From Eurosta solidaginis (Eukaryota; Arthropoda; Insecta; Diptera; Tephritidae): DNA of 64,000 nucleotides. The stretch spans positions 168,778,672-168,842,671 of the forward strand of contig NC_090322.1 in NCBI RefSeq assembly GCF_040869045.1, in the 5' to 3' direction. Under the pieces are notes generated by a model, which was not told where the DNA came from, did no database searches, and saw only the letters and a program-made list of their open reading frames with translations. Of this stretch, positions 54,366 through 64,000 are shown piece by piece. How positions within the stretch are numbered: position 1 is the first letter of the stretch; each line of letters opens with the position of its first letter. A program made the translations under genes and the position numbers.

Positions 54366-55124
54366 TTTATCATAATGTTTTAGCTTTTTCAACCACGATT
54401 AAATGATTTTTTATCAAACAGATACCGATAAAAATTCAATATAAACTCGATGTCACATATGTAGCCCTACGATAAGAACCAATACGAAGACGATGACAAG
54501 GTGATTACAAATTGAAAACTCAACACTAGCACTATCAATAATGAACAGATAATAAAACAATACATAGCTTGTCGGTATCGATATCTATCTCAAAAAGCAC
54601 AAAAATATTTGTTTCTGGTAAAGTGACATCTATTGTGGTTTAACTTGAACCTCTAGGCGAACGATAGTTTAGTTAAAAAAATTAGTTTCCTATACAGAGA
54701 CCTGTATGTTTAAACATCAAACTTCACGAGTACTTGGTAGTCACGCTTTTTTTTCAAATTGGCACAGCTTTTTCCAAAATTTTTAATGTTACTTTGCTGA
54801 GGCCTGTGGTGTGGTATTCGGATGCGTTTAAACGGTTAACCGAAAATTTAAGTGGAAGAGAACTTTCTATCGCTTACTGCTCCTATAACTTAAGGTGTAA
54901 TAGGTATATTGTTGATGTGTAAACATGTTCGCTCACGGTAGTTAAAAAGTGTAAATAATAAGCGCAGGCGTAGTCACAACACTGTAGTTTAATGTGGGAG
55001 CAAGGTAGAGTTTATAGGCGTAAAATTAGGGGAGAAGGGAAGGAAATGAAAGGGAAGGAAAGCAAAGGAAACGATAAGTTAAAAATCAAAGCTAAAGCCG
55101 GAATCGAGATGGGACGGCGGCTTA
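54366..55124. other. unassigned, includes purine-rich tract
   Basis: Nothing coding recognised. 55028-55078 is almost all purine on the plus strand (runs like ggggagaagggaaggaaatg). Confidence 0.4.
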
Positions 55125-55490
55125 TCAATTTGCTATCGAAGTGTTAACGCTTTGTACCGTTGAGTTTTCGGTGATTTACCGGTAATCGATAAGTTACTGG
55201 TTTGATATTGACGGGATATGGCCGAGTTGACCATTTTTTGATCGACGAGCTATCGGTATCTTATTGGTGATAGAGACGAGTAATCCATTTTTTTCAAAGT
55301 GTTATAAACTTTACATAGCAAACTTCGTTATACATTTTTTATCGACGATTTGTCGATTTGATATCGACTTATTATAGAAAAGTTTGCCGATTATCTATCG
55401 CAAATGTTGTCAATATGTTAGCCGATTTGTTATCGGAGTGTAATAGATTTTTTATCGTTTTGTTATCGGAAATTACTAGGCTGTTAAGTA
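55125..55490. repeat. ATCGAT-rich degenerate array 2
   Basis: Many tatcg, atcgat and gttatcggag themes with irregular spacing. It directly adjoins the 3' end of SINE copy g. Confidence 0.5.
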
Positions 55491-55502
55491 CCATTAATAA
55501 AT

Positions 55503-55847
55503 AAATGTGAGGCGCGATAACCTCCGAAAAGATTTTAGGCGATGCTTCTCTTCCAATTTGCGTCGTGCTCCTTTTAATTCTTCCTACAAATTGGTGGGAC
55601 GGGACTTACATACTTTATGCCGACTCCGAACGGCATCTGCTCGACAGATGAGTTTTCACAGAGAAGCTTTTCACGGCAGAAATACACTCGGAGTGCTTGC
55701 CAAAATACTGCCGAGGGGCAAACCAGCCTAAAAAACTATCTTTTACTTAAAAAAACTTGTTTCTAAAATTTTGATGTCGCTTTGCCCGGGGCATGAATCC
55801 AAGATACTCGGTGTGGTAGGCGGAGCACGCTACCACCACACCACGGC
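55503..55847 (-). mobile_element. SINE family 1, copy g
   Basis: Nearly full length on the minus strand. Head CCGTGGTGTGGTGGTAGCGT at about 55845, decayed B box (GGATTCATGCCCC), body, and 3' end GGTTATCGCGCCTCACATTT at about 55505. Confidence 0.75.
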
Positions 55848-56849
55848 AATAAAAGGCGGTTTATCAAGTTCAGTGGCCGGTGATGTTATCTAGTACTTAT
55901 AAGCTTATAATATTGTGGTAATGAGCTCTGTTCGTGCTATACGGTTCCTCTTATTACTAACTTATTTTAAAATTTTCTGAAATGAAATTAAAATTACGCA
56001 GAAAAGTAGAAATTGTGTAAGAAATCGAATGAAGACTTTGCAATCAACATCGCAAATAAAATTATTATTTCAAAAGTTTAAATAAAAAAAAAAAATCGTT
56101 TGAAATTTTGACCTTAAAGGGTAATATTTTAGAATTGTGTGCTTTACAGTAAATGCCATTTTCAGAATCTTTTTTTCCAGAAAAAATAGAAATAATCGGC
56201 AATAGGCAAAGAAAAACCAAACTGTCAAACGTCAGTATCGTTAAGAAATGTTTTTAAATATAATTAATAATAAGAATTTTGAAAACATGGTAGTAAATTT
56301 GTAAACGTAGCGTAGGCAGAAAGGAAAATAAACGTATGTATTAATGTAGTAGTGAAAGCAAACAGAAGTAAGTACTTAAAGGGCAGAAGCTTTCGAAAAA
56401 AAATTATTTGCAAATCATTCTTAAAACCCAACATATGGATTCAATATATTTCACAATCCATTGTCCAAGTCCAAATCAATTGAGGCATTTACAAATCACT
56501 TTCACTGTCACAAGTTGTTTCTACTAGTTCTTTGTTATTGTCAAGTTGTCACAACTACTAATATAACATTCAACGAAATAGAGCTTATGATAACAAATAA
56601 GCTAAATCAATTTCATAACAATAACAAAGGTCTAAATGTGTACATAAATACGTAGAACAATAAAATGTTCGTAACATTGTGGAAGTTGAAGGAAATGGAA
56701 ATATCAAAAAAAAAAAAATGTTAAGGATTTATTTGAAATCTCCGTTTGACATTTTGTAAGGGTAGTCCCTTTGAATATTTTTGAACCAGGAACAGACGAC
56801 CGCCGGAAATCAGCTGATTCGTACTTTTTTAATAGGACTTCACATCGAT
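55848..56849. other. unassigned AT-rich DNA
   Basis: No gene or element recognised. Confidence 0.5.
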
Positions 56850-57815
56850 TTACAAAAACAAACTACATGGAATTTGCATTTATATTTGTATGTATGTCAC
56901 CGTGCAGCCACCTTGTATGATTCCGCCATGATAGAACCTTATACACGATACTAAGCAGACAGATTCCGTGGTAATTGGCGTAGTTTGCGAGATCGCCTTT
57001 CTTGTAGATTGAGCAGAGCAGACTTAAATTCCAATCTAAAGGCATGCATAATAGTTGATGGGCGCTCTTTATAAACTCTACGCCTCCTTGTTTGAACAGC
57101 TCGGCGGATATTTCGTCATTACCTGATGCCTTGTGATTTGTTTATCCGGGATATTGCCATTCTCACTTTGTCATAGTCGGGTGGCAGAACGTATTTTACA
57201 TCATCGGCGACTGGCGTATCGGGTTCGTCTTCTCTCTCGCTAGCTGATAATGAGTGTTCCCTCCGATAGCTAAGCACATTTTCTACGTCAATTTTCTCAT
57301 CGTACCAGTTGTTTTCGCGCGCTCCATATATAGTGTCAGCAGCGGCGGTACGTAATGAAAGAAAAATTTGCTTCCACTGCTCGGTCACATCGTCAGACTA
57401 CTATCAGTAAGTAGGTGTGTGAGCCGAGTAAAGTAATCATCAGCTGTCTATTTCGTTCCCGTGTCGCTATTTGTACATCGTATAGTGCGCACATCCAGAA
57501 CAATGGAACGATGTCTGCCTAAATCTCCAATTTATTGGATTTCCTATTATTCGATCAGAATAGAGCCAAGTAGCTTGGTGTTATGCTGGAGCGTGGTTCT
57601 GCAGATGACCACATTTCTAGCCGCGGCGAAGTCAATTAGCCTCAGCCTATTGAAAGAAGTTACATTCTGGAGGCAAAATTTTCCGATCTTTCCCACCCTG
57701 GCGTTAAAGTTGCTAAGCATGATTTTAGTATTGTGACGGGAGCATTCATCGTATGTATTTTCTAGTTTTTTATGGAAGGAGTTCTTGTCCTTTTCGGGAT
57801 TGGGATGCACATCTA
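56850..57815 (-). pseudogene. RTE-like retrotransposon fossil (endonuclease to RT, internally deleted)
   Basis: Minus strand, in order: the endonuclease end at 57810-57547 (the GDFN-type motif changed to SNFNARVGK, then LRLIDFAAARNVVI), linker WKQIFLSLRTAAADTIYG and ENNWYDE at 57388-57300, a deletion, then YVLPPDYDKVRMAISRIN to 57119. RT pieces LDWNLSLLCSIYKKGD and NYHGICLLSIVYKVLS follow at 57045-56900. It is the same family as 1-2350 but more decayed. Confidence 0.7.
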
Positions 57816-58664
57816 ACAGAAAACTACAAACTTAATTAAAGTACAACTTGCATTACTTCCCACATTTTCGTTTATCTTACTATGCATTCAAGCACACAAA
57901 GATTTACAAAAAAAAAAAAACAAAGAAAAATGAAAATAGCACAAGTCAAAGTTCGACAACTAAGACCCACATCAATGTGTACAACTCAAGCATAAAATTG
58001 AAAGATTAAGGAAAACGAACTCATATTTCATGGTCGTTGTAGGCATAAGAGATGTAAAGTATTAGCTGGCATATTGTGATGACAAGCACGTATAGCCAAC
58101 AAAAATTTTGAACCTTCATAATTTTTTTTCCGTGGGACTTTTGCTTTTAGTGACAACTATCAGTTGTATCTAGTATTCCTTAAAATAAACCATATTTTTA
58201 CATTTTGCTTTCTTAGTATTAGGTTCGAATATCTCCATAGAAGTAGAGTTCCGAAACTTGGACCATACTTCAGAACCCGATGACAATGTAATACGAGGCA
58301 GAAAACTTTTGCTAGGTGGCGTTGCGATCGTGATATTCATCCGTCTGAATTTGGAAATTTTTTCGTTTTAAGTAACTTTCCTATAAGCCAAAATATTGAA
58401 ACTTTAAAGATATTTGAGAGTTCTATTCAAATGCAGTTCTAAGGATAGAAAATTGTATGTGATTAGGTAGAGATCGAGATCGTTTTTAGCTCATAGCATA
58501 GAAGGCTTACACTATTGGAAGACATCAGGTAGGATATACAAAATTTGTTTAGGGCTGAAAGTCCATGTAAAATAAGGCTCTAATAAGCTTTTATGGAAAG
58601 AGAAAGATCTTGTTATTGGTTAGATCAATCAGCATTAATACTAACAACAACATCATAGAAGTTT
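57816..58664. other. unassigned
   Basis: No gene recognised. Confidence 0.4.
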
Positions 58665-58945
58665 TAAATATGAGCTGTACGAGCTTTATACAGACAAAAG
58701 CATAGTCCAGCAATTTAAAACGCTGCGGCAACGCTGGCTGGGCCATGCTATGCAAATTAAAGATGACGATTCGGTTAAGAAAGTATTTTATCGGAATCCG
58801 CCTATGGATGCAGAGGAAGAGGGCGGCCCCCACTCCGCTGGAAGGACCAGGTGGAAAACGATTTAAACTCTCTTGGTGTGACCAATTGGCAGAGCGACGG
58901 ACCGCTTAAACGGTTAAGCGCCAGTTAAGTAAGTAATCACTAGAA
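58665..58945 (+). pseudogene. RTE-like retrotransposon 3' end
   Basis: Plus strand: a WLGHAMQIKDDDSVKKVF-type block, then RGRPPLRWKDQVENDLNSLG and VTNWQS, the usual C-terminus of RTE-like fly elements. A frameshift lies near 58800-58830. It faces opposite to the fossil at 56850-57815, so the two are not one copy. Confidence 0.6.
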
Positions 58946-59074
58946 AACAAAAAAAAGGAAATGAAATTTGTGATATTTTCCTTCTATCAGTATAGAAGAC
59001 AAGAATGGGTTTCACATTAAATCGATCCTTAAAAAACTATTCGCACAAATCTAAAATATATTTACTTTGTTTTC

Positions 59075-59310
59075 AATGAAAATATGTTATTTGTATGAAT
59101 TAAACGCGGACTGCCCTTATTGCTTTTTTAAATGTATGAAAATATTTATTTGAAGCAATTTTTAATTTATAATTTATTTAATAATTTGGGAAAAATTTAA
59201 ACAACGTGACATCAGGACGAACAAGGCGACAGCTATTTCGATTATACCTTGTAAATTTCTTCGAAGCCTTCTTTCCCGGGAGTGGGATTTGTACCCGCAC
59301 TCATACGATC
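59075..59310 (-). mobile_element. SINE family 2, copy 2
   Basis: On the minus strand the head has a B-box-like GGGTACAAATCCC (59290) followed by CACTCCCGGGAAAGAAGG, GGTATAATCGAAATAGCTGT and CGTCCTGATGTCACGTTG. The AT-rich 3' body reaches 59075. The A-box half is missing or too diverged. Confidence 0.6.
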
Positions 59311-60149
59311 AGTTTAGAAAAAAAAGACATGACATATAGTCAGTTGGTTAATCTATCGGCAGAAAAAGCATCGCTGTCGCCGTATTCCTTATTGCTTTCA
59401 ACCGCTTACATTATTCTTTGTTGTGCTCAGACCAAAACGAGCTCATGACATTTTATGTTTATGTCCTTTCTGCTAAACAAATAATAAAAATGTGCCCGAT
59501 ACATATTTAATCAGTATCAACTCAAGCAATTTTATTCGTTGGCAAGGAAGAGTTTTTACTGTCTGTTGTTTTAGGTTTTATTTAATGGACCGTAAATAAT
59601 TTTTATTTACAGAATTTATGCACCTAAAGGTCTTTGTGATATGCCTGTGTGTAAGAAGGTACGTATGGAAATTTAAAAATTTTACATATTTTTATTTTAC
59701 ATCCGAATGTTCTAATACAAACTTTTATGGATAAAAAAACAAGTCTTTAACGGAAATGGATGGATTCGTATATAGTTATGCCATTTTGGTTGCTGCAGCT
59801 GCTTTCAGGTTTGCACATTAGACAATTTCAATATTGAGCTTTCGTTGAGATCGGTAATAAGGGGTCAAGAAAAGGCAATCTGACCAATAGCTTTTAAATG
59901 ACCTGTACCAGGGCTGATACCACTGGTCGGCTTGTGTGACTTCTTGCAAAGGCCAATGCTAACATCACCGCAACTATGTAAGAAGTACAATGAAGAGGTA
60001 ATGTATGACATAAAAATCGTCGTGCTAAGTATACTGCCGAGATAGAAGGCTGCAGGTCAATGAGTGCCGCTCGCAGGCAGAGAAAAGAACGATGTTACAA
60101 ATAATGTCGGCTTTTTAAGAAGAACTTCGTCGGATTCTTATCTACAGCA
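59311..60149. other. unassigned
   Basis: No gene or known repeat recognised. Confidence 0.4.
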
Positions 60150-60345
60150 TCCAGTGTTTATAAATTATTATCGACAGCAAATAGTTATTGTTGTTTTTAT
60201 AATATTTCCGATAACATATCGATAATTAATAATCGATAGTAAATCGAAAACTTTCCGATAACAAATTGATAACTCGTCCAAAATTTCAGTAACTCATTGA
60301 TAATTTGTAAAACTTCGATAACAAATCGATACCGTGAGCAAAGAT
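60150..60345. repeat. ATCGAT-rich degenerate array 3
   Basis: Repeats like ccgataacaaattgataa, including the palindrome TATCGATA near 60216. It lies immediately beside the 3' end of SINE copy h. Confidence 0.5.
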
Positions 60346-60362
60346 GTTTACACATCAAGAAA

Positions 60363-60665
60363 ACTTGGCGCGATTTACTTACGATGAGATTTGGACCGAG
60401 CTTCTTTCCTTTCAATGTTTCATACAAATTGGCGGATCGGGACCTACATGTGTTATGCCGACTTCCAACAACAGCTGCACTGAGAAGAAATGGAAGAAAT
60501 ATACTGAGAGTGTTTGCAGAACCATTGTCGAGGGGCGACCCTGCGTACTTAGAACAACGTTTTTATTTGAAAAACTGATTCCTACAGTATTCTGACTTTG
60601 GTTTTCATTGAACTTGAACCTAAGGCCTTCTCTATGGTATGCGAGCAAACACAACACGGCGGTTG
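60363..60665 (-). mobile_element. SINE family 1, copy h (degenerate)
   Basis: The body is recognisable on the minus strand (gagcttctttcctttcaatg, ggacctacatgtgttatgcc, cgaggggcgaccctgcgta). The head is strongly decayed; the gcaaacacaacacggcggtt stretch corresponds to its start. Confidence 0.6.
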
Positions 60666-60844
60666 CCAAATGGGTATACACTATTCAATTTTTACTGAAG
60701 TTTGGACCTTTTTTGCCGCTTATTAATATTGAAGTGTCGCCCGGTCATGAAATTTAAAGTAGTAGGATAGGAACATTTTTGGTACTTTTTTAGTACCTTA
60801 GCAATGTAATGTGCGGAAAATTGTCAAACTCGGCATATCTCACA

Positions 60845-61160
60845 CATTGGAATCGGGAACATGACAGAAAAGTGATGAGAAACAGAGGAATAATGGAGTG
60901 AGAGTAAAAGTAAGAATAAGGGTAATAGTTTAAAAGAAATTAGTAAAAAGAGGTTTACATTAAGAGTAATAATAATATAAGGGTAAGATTGTGAGTAATA
61001 GTGATACTTAGACTTTGATGAGAGCAAGAGCAGGAAGAGTAAGAGAACAACGAAAGGGCCGATTAAGATAAACTAGAAAATGCAGAGGGGTGAAGAAATA
61101 AGAGTGGAAGAGGGTTAGGCAGATAAGAGGCAGGTGAATAGAGAGAGAAAGTCGGAACCA
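60845..61160 (+). other. purine-rich tract
   Basis: About 300 bases in which A and G dominate the plus strand (runs like gagtgagagtaaaagtaag). It could form triplex-type structures. No coding potential. Confidence 0.5.
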
Positions 61161-62279
61161 TGTCTGTCGTGTTTGATCATACGGCTATTTCATGTTTATC
61201 CAAGCGCTGCGAAGGAGAGCTCCTTCTACGTCATTTGACTAAACGTTTCCAGGGCCAGTCAGAGCTGTTAAAAACAAGTTTTGATAGGCCACATATTTCT
61301 TTTTTGCCATCAATAAAATCATATATGCTCTAATTTTTTGAAGCATCGTTGCTGTAAAATCTCCCCGCTTTATATTTTTACGCCAGCCACCATTTTCTGC
61401 TCAATGAACCTACCGCTTAGAGCTTCGTTTACATAGATAAATGTTGGTTTTCGGGACCGTGTATCACTAGCTTTCGTATTACAACCATTCCAGATACTCT
61501 TCCGCGACTTTATGACATTGTTTTAGGCCGTCAATCATCTCATTGACGTCAATAGTCTGTTTCCATATTCCTTAGTTGTGGAAAATGAGATACTCTGAAG
61601 GTCCAGCCAATAAGCTCCGTTGACTAAAACTCTTCCATTTCCACTCAGGAAAAAAAATATATACCATCCCACATACAGACCGCAGGCGTTGTTTTCCTGC
61701 ACGTTACTTCATTTCAAAATGTAGTATATTTTTATGATACTGAAAAAAGCAATGCAAATGCAGATAAGTCAAGAAGCAATGCTTAGAATTATGAGGGCGA
61801 GTATTGTCAAATGCGAATCCATTTTGTAATAATGACTTCAACTGTCTGGTTTTATTGCGTAATAGTGTCACCCCTTGCAAAGTATTCATTACGTCATGCA
61901 AAGGGAAAACGGAGCTTAACTTGGCGACTTGTAGAAAAACTCACCACTAGTGGAGAAAACCTTTTTAATATTTATGATCAGATAAAAAATTAATTACTTA
62001 AGGTTTGGTATCATCGAAAGCGGTGCCGTTATATAGCGGCCGCTACATAGCTGTAGAGTATGTTGTGAAAAATGTTTTAAAAGTAATTATTAGACGACGG
62101 TGAAGTTCACAGCAACGTAATATAGCGGCAGGGCATAAAATATTATGGACGGTAGAAACTCGTTCATTCTCGTTTTTTGCCATCGTTATTGTCAAAGCGG
62201 TTAACAATTTGTCAAATAATTGAAATTAGTTATAAAAAATATCTTTTTTTATTGTACGTTTATTTAAAGAAAATAATAA
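61161..62279. other. unassigned, possible decayed coding fragment on minus strand
   Basis: 61260-61620 has minus-strand pieces such as VNEALSGRFIEQK and MIDGLKQCHKVAEEYLEWL in different frames, with stops between. They look like an old mobile-element ORF, but I cannot name the family. Confidence 0.3.
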
Positions 62280-64000
62280 CAAGTAAGGGAGGTTAAGTTC
62301 GGGTGTAACCGAACATTACATACTCAGTTGAGAGCTATGGTGACAACATAAGGGAAAATAACCATGTAGGCAAATGAACCGAGGGAAACCGTGGAATGTG
62401 TTTGTATGACATGTGTATCAAATGAAAGGCATTAAAGAGTATTTTATGAGGGAGTGGGCCATAGTTCTATAGGTGGACGCCATTTAGGGATATAGCCATA
62501 AAGGTGGATCAGGGTTGACTCTAGAATGTGTTTGTACGATATGGGTATCAAATTAAAGGTGTTAATGAGGGTTTTAAAAGGGAGTGGTGGTTGTTGTATA
62601 GGTGGTCGCATTTTCGAGATATCGCCATAAAGGTGGACCAGGGGTGACCCTAGAATTTGTTTGTACAATATGGGTGTCAAATTAAAGGTATTAATGAGAG
62701 TTTTAAAAGGGAGTGGTGGTAGTTGTATATGTGAAGGCGTTTTCCAGATATCGACCAAAATGTGGACCAGGGTGACCCAGATTATCATCTGTTGGATACC
62801 GCTAATTTATTTATATATGTAATACCTGCCACGATTTTAAGGGTTTTTTATTTCGCCCTGCAGAACTTTTCATTTTCTTCTACTTAATATGGTAGGTGTC
62901 ACAACCATTTTATAAATTTTTTTCTAAAGCTATATTTCGCGTCAATAAACCAATCCAATTACCTCACCATGTTTCATCCCTTTTTTCGTATTTGGTATAG
63001 AATTATGGCATTTTTTTAATTTTTCGTAATTTTCGATATCGAAAAAGTGGGCGTGGTCATTGTCGGATTTCGTTAATTTTTCATACCAAGATAAAGTGAG
63101 TTCAAGTAAGTACGTGAACTAAGTTCATTAAAGATATGTCGATTTTTGCTCAAGTTATCGCGTTAACGGCCATGCGGAAGGACAGACGAACGACTGTGTA
63201 TAAAAACTGGGCATGGCATCAACTGATTTCGCCCGTTTTCACAGAAAACAGTTAACATCATAAAATCTATGCCCCTACCAAATTTCAAAAGGATTGGTTA
63301 ATTTTTGTTCGACTTATGGCGTTAAAAGTATCCTAGACAAATTAAATGAAAAAGGGCGGAGCCACGCCCATTTTGAAATTTTCTTTTATTTTTGTATTTT
63401 GTTGCACCATATCATTACTGGAGTTGAATGTTGACATAATTTACTTATATACTGTGAAGATATTAAATTTTTTGTTAAAGTTTTACTTTAAAAAAATTTT
63501 TTTTTTTAAAAGTGGGCGTGGTCCTTCTCCGATTTTGCTAATTTTTATTAGGCGTACATATAGTAATAGGAGTAACGTCCCTGCCAAATTTCATTATGAT
63601 ATCTTCAACGACTGACAAATTACAGCTTGCAAAACTTCTAAATTACCTTCTTTTAAAAGTGGGCGGTGCCACGCCCATTGTCCAAAATTTTACTAGTTTT
63701 CTATTCTGCGTCATAAGTTCAACTCATCTACCAAGTTTCGTCGCTTTATCTGTCTTTGGTAATGAATTATCGCACTTTTTCGGTTTTTCGAAATTTTCGA
63801 TATCAAAAAAGTGGGCGTGGTTATAGTCCGATATCGTTCATTTTAAATAGCGATCTGAGATGAGTGCTCATGAACCTACATACCAAATTTCATCAAGATA
63901 CCTCAAAATTTACTCAAGTTATCGTGTTAACGGACGGACGGACGGACGGACATGGCTCAATCAAATTTTTTTTCGATCCTGATTATTTTGATATATGGAA
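62280..64000 (-). mobile_element. DINE-1-like element family A, copy 4, cut by window end
   Basis: The 3' end is at 62280 (terminal CTTACTTG on the minus strand, next to TT), with the stem-loop TTCGGTTACACCCGAA near 62298. About three units of the roughly 130-bp repeat lie at 62393-62780, then the modular core with GTGGGCGTGG boxes, and the GGACGGACGG box near 63933. The 5' end lies just beyond the window. Confidence 0.65.

Overview
This window is non-coding-rich nuclear DNA of a higher (cyclorrhaphan) fly, most likely a tephritid fruit fly. The evidence is AT-rich DNA, fly-type non-LTR elements (RTE, jockey and LOA/I types), DINE-1/INE-1-like repeats, Penelope and Helitron pieces, and two host genes with insect-type products. 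The species cannot be fixed from sequence alone.

Host genes are sparse. A single-exon, secreted M13 metallopeptidase (neprilysin-like, 685 codons) lies on the minus strand at 5300-7357 with its zinc site intact. The 3'-terminal coding exon of a peptide GPCR, best read as the sex peptide / myoinhibitory peptide receptor (SPR), lies on the minus strand at 33519-34248. It has a clear splice acceptor. Its upstream exons were not found, so much of 34.25-64 kb may be its intron. Nothing suggests that the two genes act together.

Everything else I can identify is mobile or repeated DNA. 0-4.3 kb: RTE 5' part, jockey 3' end, SINE. 8-11.9 kb: SINE, gypsy-type LTR plus gag broken by a DINE-like element, and a decayed non-LTR tail. 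12.2-14.7 kb: SINE, tandem duplication, 390-bp-armed inverted repeat. 14.8-17.7 kb: two Penelope-like copies head to head. 19.2-21.5 kb: LOA/I-like RNase H fragment and three SINE pieces. 21.5-27.4 kb: AT-rich DNA with a 165-bp-armed hairpin locus. 27.4-30.3 kb: one DINE-like element nested in another. 31-32.8 kb: mariner fossil and a MITE. 34.9-38.9 kb: DINE-like element with about 20 units of a 128-bp tandem repeat. 39-48.2 kb: diverged tandem units ending in a 2.9-kb duplication. 50-60.7 kb: SINEs, ATCGAT-rich arrays, and a DINE-like element carrying Helitron insertions and a foldback. 56.8-59 kb: RTE fossils. 62.3-64 kb: another DINE-like element running off the window.

The most interesting signals are structural. 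Three repeat families share one Helentron-like plan, with the same 3' end, T-T junctions and a stem-loop whose stem sequence changes while pairing is kept. One of them has expanded an internal block into a satellite-like array. There are two long hairpin loci that could make hairpin RNA, a head-to-head Penelope pair with a decayed ribozyme-like end, two tRNA-derived SINE families, and an in-frame 103-codon ORF directly behind tandem stops of the SPR exon. No new multi-gene system was found. All similarities were judged by eye; no alignment or database search was run.
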